From Herbiconiux aconitum (GTDB taxonomy: Bacteria; Actinomycetota; Actinomycetes; Actinomycetales; Microbacteriaceae): DNA of 64,000 bases. The notes under the pieces are model-generated. The model worked only from the letters and a program-made list of their open reading frames with translations, ran no database searches and was not told the DNA's origin. Positions 48,461 to 62,471 of the stretch are shown here, piece by piece (position 1 is the stretch's first letter; the number at the start of each line of letters is the position of its first letter). Location: NCBI RefSeq assembly GCF_024979235.1, contig NZ_JANLCM010000002.1, positions 744,001 through 808,000 on the forward strand, in the 5' to 3' direction. The position numbers were made by a program, and so were the translations under genes.

Positions 48461-49669
48461 TTACAGGCCTGCGGCGGCGCGGATCTCCTCGACCCGATCG
48501 AGGCGCTCCCAGGTGAACTCCGGCAGCTCGCGACCGAAGTGGCCGTAGGTCGCGGTGCGGGCGTAGATCGGTCGCAGAAGGTCGAGGTCCTCGATGATCG
48601 CGGCCGGCCGCAGGTCGAAGACACTGCGCAACGCGTCGGTGATCACCTCGTCGGAGACGACGCCGGTGCCGAAGCTCTCGACGTAGAACCCGACCGGTGC
48701 CGCCTTGCCGATGGCGTAGGCGATCTGCACTTCGAGCCGCGAGGCGAGCCCGGCGGCCACGGCGTTCTTCGCCACCCAGCGCATCGCGTAGGCGGCCGAG
48801 CGGTCGACCTTCGACGGGTCTTTGCCGCTGAATGCGCCGCCGCCGTGGCGCGAGGCCCCGCCGTAGGTGTCGACGATGATCTTGCGCCCGGTGAGTCCGG
48901 CATCGCCCTGCGGCCCGCCGATCTCGAAGATGCCCGTCGGGTTGATCAGCACCCGCACGTCGGAGGAGTCGAGCTTCAGCCCGCCTTCTTCGGCCGCGTC
49001 GAGCACGGGACGGATGACGGTGGCCTCGACGTCGTGCCGCAACTGGTCGAGCCCCACCTTCGGCGAATGCTGCGTGGAGAGCACGACGGTGTCGACCGAC
49101 TTCGGCACGACGCCGTCGTAGCCGATGGTCACCTGCGTCTTGCCGTCGGGCCGGAGGTAGTCGAGAACCCCCTCCTTGCGCACGGCGGCGAGCCGTTCGG
49201 AGAGCCGGTGCGCCAGCCAGATCGGCAGCGGCATGAGCTGCGGGGTCTCGGTGGTGGCATAGCCGAACATGATGCCCTGATCGCCCGCGCCCTGCCGGTC
49301 GACCTCGTCGACGGAGGAGCCCTCACGGGTCTCGAACGCGTTGTCGACGCCCTGCGCGATGTCGGGCGACTGCCCGCCGATCGACACCGAGACGCCGCAG
49401 GAGCGGCCGTCGAACCAGACGTCGGAGGAGGTGTAGCCGATCGACGTGATCTTCTCCCGCACGATCGCGGGGATCTCGACGTACCCCTTCGTCGTCACCT
49501 CGCCGGCCACGTGCACGAGGCCCGTGGTGACGAGCGTCTCCACGGCGACCCGGGAATGCGGATCGACCGTGAGGAGGGCGTCGAGGATGCTGTCGGAGAT
49601 CTGGTCGCAGATCTTGTCGGGGTGACCCTCGGTGACGGATTCGGATGTGAAAAGGCGAAGAGAGGTCAT
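48461..49669 (-). CDS. metK: S-adenosylmethionine synthetase
   Basis: MetK makes SAM from methionine and ATP. The 402-residue protein has [20 protein letters not shown] with the catalytic His and metal-binding Asp, the signature [12 protein letters not shown], and the second signature region [19 protein letters not shown]. It overlaps coaBC by 4 nt. No SAM riboswitch is visible or expected inside this overlapping gene run. SAM serves RsmB and other methylases encoded nearby. Confidence 0.98.
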   Translation of the reverse strand: MTSLRLFTSESVTEGHPDKICDQISDSILDALLTVDPHSRVAVETLVTTGLVHVAGEVTTKGYVEIPAIVREKITSIGYTSSDVWFDGRSCGVSVSIGGQSPDIAQGVDNAFETREGSSVDEVDRQGAGDQGIMFGYATTETPQLMPLPIWLAHRLSERLAAVRKEGVLDYLRPDGKTQVTIGYDGVVPKSVDTVVLSTQHSPKVGLDQLRHDVEATVIRPVLDAAEEGGLKLDSSDVRVLINPTGIFEIGGPQGDAGLTGRKIIVDTYGGASRHGGGAFSGKDPSKVDRSAAYAMRWVAKNAVAAGLASRLEVQIAYAIGKAAPVGFYVESFGTGVVSDEVITDALRSVFDLRPAAIIEDLDLLRPIYARTATYGHFGRELPEFTWERLDRVEEIRAAAGL

Positions 49670-50889
49670 TCTGCTCCTGTTAGGACGGTGGCGAACACTC
49701 CGAGGATGTCATCGGCCACCGACGTTTTGCTGCCCGATGCCTCGAAAACTATAGCGCCGGATGCGTCGAGCACCGTGACGGTGTTGTCGTCCTGCGCGAA
49801 ACCGGTGGTCCAGCCGACCCCGTTGACCACGAGGAAGTCGCAGCCCTTGCGGGCGATCTTCTCGCGGCCGAGCCGGATCAGGTCGTCGCGGTCGGTCGCG
49901 GTCTCCGCGGCGAACCCCACGATGAGCCGGCCGTTCCGTTCGGCGTGCGAGAGAGTGGCCAGGATGTCGGGATTCTGCACGAGTTCGAGCGTGAGGTGCT
50001 CTCCCGTCGAGGCCTTCTTGATCTTGTCGTCGGAGACGGTGACGGGCCGGTAGTCGGCCACGGCGGCCGCCATGATCACGAGGTCGTGCGAGGGTGCCGC
50101 CGTGGTGGCCGCCTCGAGCAGCTCGGCAGTGGTCTCCACGCGCACGACGTCGATGCCCGTGGGCAGGTCGACCTCCACGTGCGCGGCGATCAGGGTCACC
50201 CGCGCACCGCGGGCCCGGGCGGCCCGGGCGATGGCGATGCCCTGGCGACCGCTGGAGCGGTTGCCGATGTACCGCACCGGGTCGAGCGGCTCCCGGGTTC
50301 CACCGGCCGTGACGAGCACCGAACGGCCTTCGAGGTCACGCGCGGGAGAAGGAACACCGGATGCGGACTCCGCGACGGTCAGCGCCCCGCGCACGATGTC
50401 GTCGGGCTCGGCCATCCGCCCAGGCCCCGCGTCTTTTCCGGTGAGCTGCCCGCTCACCGGTCCGATGAGATGCACCCCACGCGAGCGGAGGGTGCTGATG
50501 TTCGCCACCGTCGCCGGGTTCTGCCACATCTCGGTGTGCATCGCGGGGGCGATGACGAGCGGGGCCTTCGAGGCCAGGACCGTGTTGCCGAGGAGGTCGT
50601 CGGCGAGACCGGCCGCGAGCTTGGCGATGGTGTTCGCCGTCGCCGGGGCGATCACGATGAGATCGGCCGCCTGCCCGATGGCGACGTGCCGCACCTCGGC
50701 CACCGCCTCGTAGAGATCGGTGTTCACGGTGTTGCGGGAGATGGCCTCGAGTGTCGGCCGGCCGACGAAGCGCAATGCGGCGTCGGTCGCCACCACGTGC
50801 ACGTCGTGACCGGCCAGAACGAGACCACGGATGACATTGACGGCCTTGTAGGCCGCGATGCCACCCGTGATTCCGACGACGATGTTCAA
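49666..50889 (-). CDS. coaBC: Phosphopantothenoylcysteine synthetase/decarboxylase
   Basis: This bifunctional CoA-synthesis enzyme has 407 residues. The N-terminal flavin decarboxylase (CoaC) shows [16 protein letters not shown], the catalytic [20 protein letters not shown] and PAMHTEMW. The C-terminal synthetase (CoaB) shows [22 protein letters not shown] and KIKK. The reading frame starts at a TTG (50889); the [10 protein letters not shown] beginning is standard, so the TTG is credible, though no strong ribosome site precedes it. It follows rpoZ by 36 nt. Confidence 0.95.
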   Translation of the reverse strand: MNIVVGITGGIAAYKAVNVIRGLVLAGHDVHVVATDAALRFVGRPTLEAISRNTVNTDLYEAVAEVRHVAIGQAADLIVIAPATANTIAKLAAGLADDLLGNTVLASKAPLVIAPAMHTEMWQNPATVANISTLRSRGVHLIGPVSGQLTGKDAGPGRMAEPDDIVRGALTVAESASGVPSPARDLEGRSVLVTAGGTREPLDPVRYIGNRSSGRQGIAIARAARARGARVTLIAAHVEVDLPTGIDVVRVETTAELLEAATTAAPSHDLVIMAAAVADYRPVTVSDDKIKKASTGEHLTLELVQNPDILATLSHAERNGRLIVGFAAETATDRDDLIRLGREKIARKGCDFLVVNGVGWTTGFAQDDNTVTVLDASGAIVFEASGSKTSVADDILGVFATVLTGAE

Positions 50890-50925
50890 TTGACTGCGTG
50901 TGCGGTGCTGATCGGCCCGGAGGCT

Positions 50926-51189
50926 CTACTCGATCGGCGCTGCAGGCTTGACGACGAGCTTGTCCTCGTTGATCTCGTGCATGGCGACCGAGAGCGGCTT
51001 GTCGTCGATGGTGGAGTCGACGAGCGGTCCGACGTTGTCGAACAGGCTGCCTTCGTGCAGGTCGGCGTAGTAGTCGTTGATCTGGCGGGCCCGCTTGGAT
51101 GCGAAGATCACGAGGGCGTACTTCGAGTCGACCTTCGAGAGAAGTTCGTCGATGGGCGGGTCGATGATGCCGAGCTTGTTGGTGGCCAT
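50926..51189 (-). CDS. rpoZ: RNA polymerase omega subunit
   Basis: Omega helps assemble RNA polymerase by holding the beta' subunit. The 87-residue protein shows the family core [20 protein letters not shown] and VGPLVDS with an actinobacterial C-terminus ([15 protein letters not shown]). AAGGAG lies about 8 nt before the ATG. It starts 7 nt after the gmk fusion gene, the standard actinobacterial order. Confidence 0.97.
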   Translation of the reverse strand: MATNKLGIIDPPIDELLSKVDSKYALVIFASKRARQINDYYADLHEGSLFDNVGPLVDSTIDDKPLSVAMHEINEDKLVVKPAAPIE

Positions 51190-51196
51190 TGTGTGG

Positions 51197-52111
51197 TTAC
51201 TCCTTGCCGTGAAGGTCGATCGCCTTCTGAATCTGCATCAATTCTACGACCTCCGCCGCCGCTGCCCGCACATCCCGGTTCACGACGCGGTGATCGAACT
51301 CGTCCTGAGCCGCCAATTCGACCCGTGCGGTGGTGAGCCGGCGCTCCTGCTCCTCGAGCGATTCGGTGCCACGGCCGATCAGCCGGCGCACCAATTCCTC
51401 CCAGGTGGGCGGCAGCAAGAACACCAGCATCGCCTCGGGCATCGCGGTCTTCACCTGACGGGCGCCCTGGATGTCGATCTCGAGCAGCACGCTGCGCCCG
51501 GCGCCGAGCGCCTCGTCGATCGGCGTGCGCGGCGTGCCGTAGCGCGACTTGTTGTGCACCACGGCCCACTCGAGGAATTCGCCGGCGGCGATCATCCGAT
51601 CGAACTCGTCGTCGTCGATGAAGTAGTAGCTCACGCCGTCGATCTCACCTGGCCGCGGAGCGCGGGTGGTGGCCGAGACCGAGAGCAGCACCTCGGGGTA
51701 GTTCTCCCGGATGTAGGTGGAGACGGTGCCTTTGCCCACGGCGGTCGGGCCGGCGAGCACGACGAGGCGGCTCTGCTCGGGTTGCTCCACCCGTGGCGCC
51801 CGCTTCAGCAGGAACTCCCGCAGCCGCTGCTGCTGGTGCACCCCGAGGCCCGAGAGCCGTTTCGAGGCGGCGATCTCGAGCCGCTCCATCACGCGGTCGA
51901 CCCGCACCGGTCCGAGGCCGGGGATGCTCAGCAGAAGGTCGCGCACCCGCATCGTCGCCTCGACGCTCTCGGTGGAGGACAGCGCGGTGTCGAGCACGGC
52001 GACGGCGCTCAGCCGCCGCTCGTTCACGGCACGCTTCACCGAGGCGCGGGCCCGCCGCGCCGCGACCGCGGCACGAGAGGCGGCGACCCGGTCGACCTCG
52101 GGCGGCTTCAT
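51197..52111 (-). CDS. gmk: Fused mIHF-guanylate kinase
   Basis: The 304-residue protein joins two proteins that are separate neighbours in mycobacteria. Residues ~15-103 match actinobacterial integration host factor: [11 protein letters not shown], the helix-two-turn-helix [20 protein letters not shown], and [11 protein letters not shown]. Residues ~115-304 are guanylate kinase, which makes GDP from GMP: P-loop GPTAVGKG (121-128), [23 protein letters not shown] and GARQVK. A ~10-residue Pro/Glu/Gln linker ([10 protein letters not shown]) separates them. There is no frameshift or internal gene start that would make them two genes. It overlaps pyrF by 4 nt. The fused protein may bind DNA and catalyse nucleotide conversion. 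Confidence 0.93.
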   Translation of the reverse strand: MKPPEVDRVAASRAAVAARRARASVKRAVNERRLSAVAVLDTALSSTESVEATMRVRDLLLSIPGLGPVRVDRVMERLEIAASKRLSGLGVHQQQRLREFLLKRAPRVEQPEQSRLVVLAGPTAVGKGTVSTYIRENYPEVLLSVSATTRAPRPGEIDGVSYYFIDDDEFDRMIAAGEFLEWAVVHNKSRYGTPRTPIDEALGAGRSVLLEIDIQGARQVKTAMPEAMLVFLLPPTWEELVRRLIGRGTESLEEQERRLTTARVELAAQDEFDHRVVNRDVRAAAAEVVELMQIQKAIDLHGKE

Positions 52112-52964
52112 CGAGCCACCCCAGCCAGGTGCGCCACGTCGATGTCGATGGCGTCGGCGAGACCGGATGCGCCGTGCTGCAGGATCGAGCGCGACACCGC
52201 CACGAGCACGTTCGGCGCGAGCGGGCCGAACACGCTGGTCAGCTGCGAGAACTCGGCGCCCTGGAAACCGAAGCCCGGTGCGAGCACCGGCGTGGTGGAG
52301 AGCGCACGCACGGCGTCGTTCGTGAAGCCGTAGTCGTCGAGACGCTTCGTGGCGCCGAGCACCACACCGAAGTCGCCGAGACGGGTGCGGTCGGTGTTGC
52401 GGGCGGCCACCTCATCGGCGACGAGCCGCGAGACGGTGGCGCCGGCATCCGTTCGCGCCGTCTGCAGCACGCGCGACTCGGGATTCGAGGTCGCACTCAG
52501 CACGAACACGCCCTTGCCGTTCGCCTCGGCCCGGTCGAACAGGCCGCCGAGCGCGCCGACGCCGGTGAAGGCGGTCACGGTGAGGGCGTCGACCTCGAGC
52601 GGTGAGCCGGGCTCGAGCCAGGCATTCGCGTAGCCGTCGTTGGTGGAGCCGATGTCGCCGCGCTTCGCGTCGCCGATCACGAGGAGTCCGGCCGCGCGGG
52701 CGGCAGCCAGCACCTCCTCGAGGGCGGCGAACCCGGCCGACCCGTAGGCCTCGAAGAACGCGACCTGAGGCTTCACGACGCCGACTCGGCCGGCAGCGGC
52801 ATCGATGACGGCGAGTCCGAAGCGGCGCGCTCCGTCAGCGCTCGACGGCAGCCCCCAGGAATCGAGGAGGTACGGATGCGGGTCGATGCCCACACAGAGC
52901 CGCCCGTTCGCCACGATGGACGCGTCGAGTCGTGCGCCGAATGTCGAACTCTTCTGCGCTCCGG

Positions 52965-52968
<4 letters not shown>
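52108..52968 (-). CDS. pyrF: Orotidine-5'-phosphate decarboxylase
   Basis: PyrF makes UMP from OMP. The 286-residue protein is of the type 2 (mycobacterial-like) family: [31 protein letters not shown], and the catalytic [18 protein letters not shown] with Asp-Lys. Substrate phosphate binding is near [12 protein letters not shown]. It overlaps carB and the gmk fusion by 4 nt each, tying UMP synthesis to guanylate kinase expression. Confidence 0.97.
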
Positions 52969-56251
<3,283 letters not shown>

Positions 56252-56252
<1 letters not shown>

Positions 56253-57442
56253 TACTCGTGGTCTCCTTCAGAGGGCGCCTCGACGAAGTTCGTGTCGGCC
56301 CCGAGGGCCGCGCTCTTCTTCGCCAGGATCATGTCGCGGAAGCGGTCGAACAAGTACATGGAGTCGTGCGGACCGGCCGCCGCCTCCGGGTGGTACTGCA
56401 CCGAGAAGGCGTCGATGTCGAGGCAGCGGATGCCCTCCACCACGTCGTCGTTGAGGCTCACGTGGCTCACTTCGACCCGGCCGAAACCGGCCGGCGAGTC
56501 GACGACACCCTCGCGCGGGGCGTCGACGGCGAATCCGTGGTTCTGGCTGGTGATCTCCACCCGGCCGGTGGTGCGGTCGAGCACCGGCTGGTTGATGCCG
56601 CGGTGGCCGAAGGGCAGCTTGTAGGTTCCGAAGCCGAGCGCACGGCCGAGCAGCTGGTTGCCGAAGCAGATGCCGAAGTAGGGAGTGCCACCGCGGAGGA
56701 CATCCTGCAGCAACTCGACGTGGCTTTCGGATGCCTCGGGGTCGCCGGGGCCGTTGGAGTAGAAGAGCGCGTCGGGCGCGAGCGCACGCACCTCGTCGGC
56801 CGTGACCGACTCCGGCAGCACCTCCACGTCGAAACCCCGCTCGGCCAGGTAGTTGAGCGTGGAGGTCTTCACCCCGAGGTCGAGCACGGCCACGGAGCCG
56901 ATCCGCTCCCCCACCGCCGGAACCTGGTAGCGCTCATGGGTCGACACGATCGACGAGAGCTTCTGCCCCGCCATCTCGGCGCCCGAGCGCACCGCACCGA
57001 GTTGTTCGGTCTGACTCAGCTCGTAGTCGGCACCCGAGAAGATGCCGGCGCGCATCGCGCCGAAGGAACGGATGTGCCGGGTCACCGCACGGGTGTCGAT
57101 GCCCGAGATGCCCACGACGCCGTCGCTGACGAGGTCGTCGTCGAGGCTCCGCTGCGCACGGAAGTTCGACACCACCCGGGAGGGGTCGCGCACCACGTAG
57201 CCGGCCACCCAGATCTTCGACGACTCCTTGTCGGTGTCGTTCACTCCGGTGTTGCCGATGTGCGGGGCGGTCTGCATCACGATCTGGCCGGCGTAGCTCG
57301 GATCGGTCAGGGTCTCCTGGTAGCCGGTCATCCCGGTGGCGAAGACGGCTTCGCCGAGGGTGCGGCCGCGGGCTCCGTAGGCGCGGCCTTCGTAGCGTCG
57401 ACCGTCTTCCAGCACGAGCACGGCGGGTTCGGTTGAGATCAC
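56252..57442 (-). CDS. carA: Carbamoyl-phosphate synthase, small subunit
   Basis: CarA is the glutaminase that feeds ammonia to CarB. The 396-residue protein has the N-terminal CPSase_sm domain ([36 protein letters not shown]) and the class I amidotransferase domain with the nucleophile in [16 protein letters not shown] and the catalytic His-Glu in [15 protein letters not shown] start at 57442 overlaps the upstream PH-like gene by 4 nt (GTGA). Confidence 0.98.
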
Positions 57443-57987
57443 GACGAGGGTCCTTCCTGTTGCGGGTGGAGCGGGTTATCGGAAATCGGGATGATCGAAT
57501 CCGTAGCGTCGATGAGACGGGCGGCGTCGCCCAGCTCGATCGCGCGCACGTAGCTCTCGACGTCGACGGGGCTGCTCTCGGCCGGGTACGTCCAGTCGAA
57601 GCGCACCAGGCCGCCGGTCTCGACCACGCGGTCGATGGCCCAGGTCGAGGTGCCCACCGAGCGGAGGCGCTCGCGCGGGATGAAGGTCTCCGGCTCGCCG
57701 GGAATGGTGAGCGACACGCCCTGCTCGAACACCGTGACCACGCCGCGACCGCGGAAGGCGAGCCCGGGGATGGTGAGCCGGTCGAGCGGTTCGCCGGCGG
57801 TGGTGGTGGCCACGTAGAGCACGGAGGCGCTGCCGAGTTCGGCACCACGTTCATCCGCCGCCGGGGCGTCGAGGGGGTTCTGGAACGCGGATTGACGCTT
57901 CTTGCGGGCCCGCCAGGCCCAGAACATGGCGACGAGCAGCAGCAGGAGGAAGGCCGTGACGAGCACAGCGGGCAGAATTCTAGCCAC
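57439..57987 (-). CDS. PH-like domain membrane protein of the pyr operon
   Basis: A 182-residue protein with one N-terminal membrane helix ([20 protein letters not shown]) followed by a basic stop-transfer stretch (RARKKRQS) and a beta-rich PH-like cytoplasmic domain. Mycobacteria carry an equivalent gene at the same place between pyrC and carA. Its function is unknown. The GTG at 57987 is preferred to an ATG at 58035 because it starts at the helix and overlaps the pyrC stop by only 8 nt. Its strict position suggests a link to pyrimidine synthesis at the membrane, but this is inference. Confidence 0.8.
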   Translation of the reverse strand: MARILPAVLVTAFLLLLLVAMFWAWRARKKRQSAFQNPLDAPAADERGAELGSASVLYVATTTAGEPLDRLTIPGLAFRGRGVVTVFEQGVSLTIPGEPETFIPRERLRSVGTSTWAIDRVVETGGLVRFDWTYPAESSPVDVESYVRAIELGDAARLIDATDSIIPISDNPLHPQQEGPSS

Positions 57988-59344
57988 GGGCCGGCACCCC
58001 CTCTCGGGCGAGGCCGAAGGCGAGATCGCGCGCATGCTCCGCCGCCTCCTCGACCGGGGCCAGCTCGCCGTCGCGGAGCGTCGGGAAGCCGTGGTGGAAG
58101 GTCCAGCGCACGCGGCCGGAGAGCGTCACGCCATCGAACGGCGTGTTCTGGCTCTTGCCCGCCAGGCGGTCGAGCGTGAAGCTGCTGCGATCGGCCGGGT
58201 CGACGAGGGTGATGTTCGCGGGCGCGCCCTCCTCGAAGGAGTGGCTGTGGCCGTTCAGGCGGCCGATCCGGGCGGGGGTGGTGGACAGCACACGGGCCAC
58301 GTCGTTCCAGCCGAGAAGACCGGTGTCGACGAGGGCGGTCTGCACCACGGGAAGGGCGGACTCGAGGCCCACCATGCCGAATGACGCGGCATCCCACTCG
58401 CTCTCCTTCGACTCCCGTGGGTGCGGTGCGTGGTCGGTGGCGACGATGTCGATGGTGCCGTCGGCGACCCCTTCGCGCAACGCCTGCACGTCTTCGTCGC
58501 GGCGCAACGGCGGGTTCACCTTGTAGCGCGCGTCGTAGCTGCGGATGAGGTCTTCGGTGAGCAGGAGGTGGTGCGGGGTCGCTTCGGCGGTGACCTGGAT
58601 GCCGCGTGCCTTCGCCCAGCGGATGACGTCGACCGACCCGGCCGTCGACAGGTGGCAGACGTGCAGGCGCGCGCCGACGTGCTCGGCCAGCAGCACGTCG
58701 CGGGCGATGATCGACTCCTCGGCCACGGCGGGCCAGCCCTTCAGGCCGAGCTCGGAGGAGAGTGCGCCCTCGTTCATCTGGGCGTTCTCGGTGAGCCGCG
58801 GATCTTGCGCGTGCTGCGCGATGACGCCGTCGAAGGTCTTCACGTATTCGAGCGCGCGGCGCATGAGCAGCGAGTCGTGCACGCACTTGCCGTCGTCGGA
58901 GAACACCCGCACCGCGGCGCGGGACTGCGCCATGGCGCCGATCTCGCTCAGGCGTTCGCCCGCGAGGCCGATCGTGACGGCGCCGATCGGCCGCACCGTG
59001 GCGTAGCCGGCCGCGTCGCCGAGCGACTGCACCTGCTCCACCACGCCGGCGGTGTCGGAGACGGGCATCGTGTTGGCCATCGCGAACACGCTCGTGAAGC
59101 CACCGGCCGCGGCGGCGCGGGTGCCGGTGAGCACCGTCTCGCTCTGCTCGAAGCCGGGTTCGCGGAGGTGGGTGTGCAGGTCGACGAGGCCCGGGAGGGC
59201 CACCAGTCCGGCGGCGTCGACGACGACTGCACCCGCCGCATCCGTTCCCCGGGTGGTGGAGACGATGCGGCCGTCGGCGATCAGGATGTCGGCCCCGGAG
59301 CCGTCGGGGAGGGTTGCGCCCTTCAGCAGATACGTGGTGCTCAT
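57980..59344 (-). CDS. pyrC: Dihydroorotase
   Basis: PyrC cyclises carbamoyl aspartate to dihydroorotate. The 454-residue class I amidohydrolase shows the zinc-binding [37 protein letters not shown] and [13 protein letters not shown] with the catalytic Asp. It overlaps pyrB by 4 nt and the PH-like gene by 8 nt. Confidence 0.98.
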   Translation of the reverse strand: MSTTYLLKGATLPDGSGADILIADGRIVSTTRGTDAAGAVVVDAAGLVALPGLVDLHTHLREPGFEQSETVLTGTRAAAAGGFTSVFAMANTMPVSDTAGVVEQVQSLGDAAGYATVRPIGAVTIGLAGERLSEIGAMAQSRAAVRVFSDDGKCVHDSLLMRRALEYVKTFDGVIAQHAQDPRLTENAQMNEGALSSELGLKGWPAVAEESIIARDVLLAEHVGARLHVCHLSTAGSVDVIRWAKARGIQVTAEATPHHLLLTEDLIRSYDARYKVNPPLRRDEDVQALREGVADGTIDIVATDHAPHPRESKESEWDAASFGMVGLESALPVVQTALVDTGLLGWNDVARVLSTTPARIGRLNGHSHSFEEGAPANITLVDPADRSSFTLDRLAGKSQNTPFDGVTLSGRVRWTFHHGFPTLRDGELAPVEEAAEHARDLAFGLAREGVPARG

Positions 59345-60297
59345 GCCTGGGCCTCTCGTTCGCCGGAGAGCAGCAGGTAGAGGACCGCCATCCGGATGGA
59401 CACCCCGTTCGCGACCTGTTCGAGAACTGTCGACTGCGCGGAGTCGGCCGCACCGGCCGAGATCTCCAGACCGCGATTCATCGGTCCGGGGTGCATGACA
59501 ATGCTATCCGGGCGGAGCCGCGCCAAGCGCTCGTCGTCGAGGCCCCACTGCCGGGCGTACTCGCGCGCGCTCGGGAAGTAGGCGGCGTTCATCCGCTCGC
59601 TCTGGATGCGCAGCATCATCACCACGTCGGGTTGCGTGAGCGCGAGGGTGGCGTCGAGGTCGAAGCTGACATCGGCCGGCCAGGTGTCGATGCCTACGGG
59701 CACGAGAGTCGCCGGGGCCACGAAGGTGACGGTGGCCCCCAGGGTTCGGAGGAGCCAGAGGTTCGAGCGGGCGACACGGGAGTGCAGGATGTCGCCCACG
59801 ATCACGACGCTCACCCCGTCGAGAGCCTTGCCGCGGGCGGCGTCGCCGTGCAGGCGCCGGCGCATCGTGAAGGCGTCGAGCAGGGCCTGGGTGGGGTGCT
59901 CGTGCGTGCCGTCGCCGGCGTTCACCACGCCCGCGTCGATCCAGTCGCTCTGCGCCAGCACCTGCGGGGCGCCCGAGGCGGAGTGGCGGATGACCACGCC
60001 GTCGGCGCCCATGGCAGCGAGGGTCTGCGCGGTGTCTTTCAGGCTCTCGCCCTTCGAGACGCTGGAGCCCTTCGCCGAGAAGTTGATGACGTCGGCCGAG
60101 AGCCGTTTGGCGGCGGCTTCGAAGGAGATGCGGGTGCGGGTGGAGTCTTCGAAGAAGAGATTCACCACCGTCTTGCCTCGGAGGGTCGGGAGCTTCTTGA
60201 CCTCGCGGTTCTGCACATCCGCCATGTCCTCGGCGATGTCGAGAATCTGGATCGCCTCGTCGCGGCTGAGGTCTTTGGTGCTGAGGAGGTGTCTCAT
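59341..60297 (-). CDS. pyrB: Aspartate carbamoyltransferase catalytic subunit
   Basis: PyrB joins carbamoyl phosphate to aspartate. The 318-residue protein shows the carbamoyl-phosphate motif [13 protein letters not shown], the catalytic [18 protein letters not shown] and the aspartate-binding [12 protein letters not shown]. No pyrI regulatory subunit is present; control is likely through PyrR. It overlaps pyrR and pyrC by 4 nt each. Confidence 0.98.
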   Translation of the reverse strand: MRHLLSTKDLSRDEAIQILDIAEDMADVQNREVKKLPTLRGKTVVNLFFEDSTRTRISFEAAAKRLSADVINFSAKGSSVSKGESLKDTAQTLAAMGADGVVIRHSASGAPQVLAQSDWIDAGVVNAGDGTHEHPTQALLDAFTMRRRLHGDAARGKALDGVSVVIVGDILHSRVARSNLWLLRTLGATVTFVAPATLVPVGIDTWPADVSFDLDATLALTQPDVVMMLRIQSERMNAAYFPSAREYARQWGLDDERLARLRPDSIVMHPGPMNRGLEISAGAADSAQSTVLEQVANGVSIRMAVLYLLLSGEREAQA

Positions 60298-60845
60298 CGC
60301 TCGCCCGCCGCCTCTTCGATGCTGACTTCCTCGGTGCCGTCGATCTCGGCCAGCCGCACGTTGATGCGCTCCTCCCGCGAGGTGGGCAGGTTCTTGCCCA
60401 CGAAGTCGGCACGGATCGGCAGATCCCGGTGACCGCGGTCGACGAGGGTCGCGAGCCGCACGACGCGGGGGCGGCCGAGGTCGTTCAGGGCGTCGAGGGC
60501 GGCCCGGATGGTGCGGCCCGAGTAGAGCACGTCGTCGACGAGCACCACCGTCTTGCCGTCGATCCCCTGCCGCGGCACCTGCGTGGGGCTCGGGGTGCGG
60601 GTGGGATGCTTCGCGAGGTCGTCGCGGTACATCGTGATGTCGAGGGAGCCCACGATCGCACCGGGGTCGGTTCCCGGTTCGATGTCGGCGATGATGCGGC
60701 CGATCCGATCGGCGAGGATCACCCCGCGGGTCGGGATGCCGAGGATCACCAGATCGTTCGCCCCCCGGTTGGACTCCAGGATCTCGTGCGAGATCCGAGT
60801 CAACGCCCGGGCTATGTCAGCCTGCTGCAGCACTGTGCGCGCCAT
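60294..60845 (-). CDS. pyrR: PyrR, pyrimidine operon regulator
   Basis: PyrR binds the pyr mRNA when UMP is abundant and also has weak uracil phosphoribosyltransferase activity. The 183-residue protein has [17 protein letters not shown] and the PRPP-binding signature [20 protein letters not shown], plus basic residues for RNA binding. It heads the pyrR-B-C-(PH)-carA-carB-pyrF operon. A candidate PyrR-binding hairpin overlaps its own ribosome-binding site. Confidence 0.97.
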   Translation of the reverse strand: MARTVLQQADIARALTRISHEILESNRGANDLVILGIPTRGVILADRIGRIIADIEPGTDPGAIVGSLDITMYRDDLAKHPTRTPSPTQVPRQGIDGKTVVLVDDVLYSGRTIRAALDALNDLGRPRVVRLATLVDRGHRDLPIRADFVGKNLPTSREERINVRLAEIDGTEEVSIEEAAGER

Positions 60846-60849
60846 GCGA

Positions 60850-60877
60850 CCGACCTCCTTCCCCGCCTCTCGGACGG
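60850..60877 (-). promoter_or_regulatory. PyrR-binding element covering the pyrR ribosome site
   Basis: On the minus strand CCGTCC (60877-60872) can pair with GGTCGG (60855-60850). The loop between contains GAGAGGCGGGG and AAGGAGG, matching the GAGAGG...AAGG core of PyrR-binding loops in mycobacteria and Bacillus. The AAGGAGG is also the Shine-Dalgarno of pyrR, so PyrR binding would block translation, as shown for mycobacterial pyr operons. A TAGGGT hexamer (60914-60909) may be the promoter -10. Confidence 0.7.
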
Positions 60878-60946
60878 ACTTAAAGGATGTCTGTTGTTAC
60901 CGTCGTCCACCCTACCAGCGGCAGCGCCTTACACCAGCCATCACGG

Positions 60947-61029
60947 GCTGCCGCGCGCTGCGCGCTTGCCGATCCATCTGTTCGTCCCGGCCACGGTCCA
61001 TTTCGGGCAAGCGCGCAGCGCGCGGCAGC
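60947..61029. repeat. Long inverted repeat with 24-bp perfect arms
   Basis: Arms 60947-60970 and 61006-61029 are exact reverse complements, rich in CGCGC, around a 35-nt loop. It lies between the divergent pyrR and DUF222/HNH genes. It is too far from any stop codon to be a simple terminator. It might be a small non-autonomous element, a recognition site for the adjacent nuclease-like protein, or a boundary structure. Confidence 0.75.
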
Positions 61030-61079
61030 AGATCGGCGTGGCAGGTCGAGTGTCAGTGGCTCATGCTTGAATTATTCTC

Positions 61080-62471
61080 ATGAAGAGTTTGTTCGTGGCC
61101 CGCACCGAGGAGCTCGACGCCCGCCTCGATGCCGTCATCGACGAGCTCCGCGAGGTCGACCTCCTGACGGCCGGGTTGGATGCGCGGCGGGCCCGGGGCC
61201 TGGCCGCGGCGGCGGTGATCGCTGACGAGCGGGCCGGGTTGGTGTCGCCGGTCGGCCGGGATTTCTCGGCCGCGCGGGACGGTGAACGCACACTCGTGGC
61301 GGTCGAGATCGCCACTGCGACATTGCGGTCGGAGCGCACCGTGGCGCGGCTGATGAACGAGGCCGAGCAGCTCGTGCGCGACTACCCGACCACCCTCGCC
61401 GCCCTCGAAAACGGCCGCGTGTCGGCGCTACACACCCGGCACCTCGTCGCCCACGCCTGCACCCTGCCCGCGGACGCCCGACCGGAGTTCGAAGCCCGGC
61501 TGCTCGTCGAGGCGGCCGTGTCGCCGGCGCACCGTTTCGCCGAGAAGGCCCGCCGGATGCGCGAAACCGCCCACCCCGAATCCATCGTCGTGCGCAATAG
61601 GCAGGCGCGGGAGGAGCGGAGCGTGTGGCTCTCGCCCGAGTGCGACGGAATGGCGACCCTCACCCACCACCTGCCCGCGGTCGACGCGGTCGCGATCGAC
61701 GACCTGCTCGACAAGATCGCCCGCGCCGAACGCTCCGACACCGACCCACGCACCCACCCGCAACGCCGCGCCGACGCCCTCACCCGACTGATCCTCACCC
61801 CCGACAACCCGGCCCGACCCGCGTCCATCACCGCGGCCGTTCTCGTGACCGTGCCGGCGGCAACCGTCGCGGGAGCCTCCGACGAACCGGGCGAATTGCA
61901 CGGTTACGGCCCGATCGACGCCGACACCGCCCGACAGATCGCGGCCACCGCCCCCACCTTCCTCCGGGTCCTGACCCACCCGGTCACGGGGGAACCGACA
62001 ATGGTCACCCGACACTGGGGCCGCGCCACCGCCGACCACCTGCCCACGCGCGACGCAGCCACCCACCCCACCACCGACGCCACCCGCCCCAGCAGCGCCG
62101 CCCGCCCCACCGGCGGCGGCGGTGCCGCCCTCCCCACGACCGGCGCCGACGGACACGATGAGGCCGGGCGCGACCGGTACAGCGCTTCACCCGAGCTGCG
62201 GTTGGTGCTCGCTGCGATCGACCAGACCTGCCGATTCCCCGGCTGCGGACGCCGCGCCAACCGCTGCGAACTCGACCACACCCACGACTGGGCCCACGGA
62301 GGCGCCACCACCGCTGAGAACCTCACCTACCTCTGCTCCCGCCACCACCACCTCAAACACGACACCGGCTGGACCGTCAAGCCCGACCCCGACCGGCCAC
62401 GCCACCTCAACTGGCGCAGCCCCCACGGCCGCCACCACCACACCGCACCCCCACGCGCCCCCAGCGGCTGA
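61080..62471 (+). CDS. DUF222/HNH-domain protein
   Basis: A 463-residue protein with the actinobacterial DUF222 (13E12-repeat type) domain in the first ~330 residues and a C-terminal HNH motif: CRFPGCGRRANRCELDH, WAHGGATTAENLTYLCSRHH. Both zinc-knuckle cysteines and the catalytic His are present, so nuclease activity is plausible. Such genes occur in many copies in these genomes and their role is unknown. A low-complexity Thr/Ala/Gly linker (~residues 325-360) joins the domains. TATTCT lies just upstream of the ATG, so the true start could be slightly downstream. It stands alone, flanked by a long inverted repeat and a gene-poor stretch. Confidence 0.85.
   Translation: MKSLFVARTEELDARLDAVIDELREVDLLTAGLDARRARGLAAAAVIADERAGLVSPVGRDFSAARDGERTLVAVEIATATLRSERTVARLMNEAEQLVRDYPTTLAALENGRVSALHTRHLVAHACTLPADARPEFEARLLVEAAVSPAHRFAEKARRMRETAHPESIVVRNRQAREERSVWLSPECDGMATLTHHLPAVDAVAIDDLLDKIARAERSDTDPRTHPQRRADALTRLILTPDNPARPASITAAVLVTVPAATVAGASDEPGELHGYGPIDADTARQIAATAPTFLRVLTHPVTGEPTMVTRHWGRATADHLPTRDAATHPTTDATRPSSAARPTGGGGAALPTTGADGHDEAGRDRYSASPELRLVLAAIDQTCRFPGCGRRANRCELDHTHDWAHGGATTAENLTYLCSRHHHLKHDTGWTVKPDPDRPRHLNWRSPHGRHHHTAPPRAPSG

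Noticed and set aside
56934..59453. 839-codon minus-strand frame across pyrC and carA
   Set aside because: Out of frame with three well-supported genes and rich in Arg/Pro/His, typical of a frame-shifted reading.
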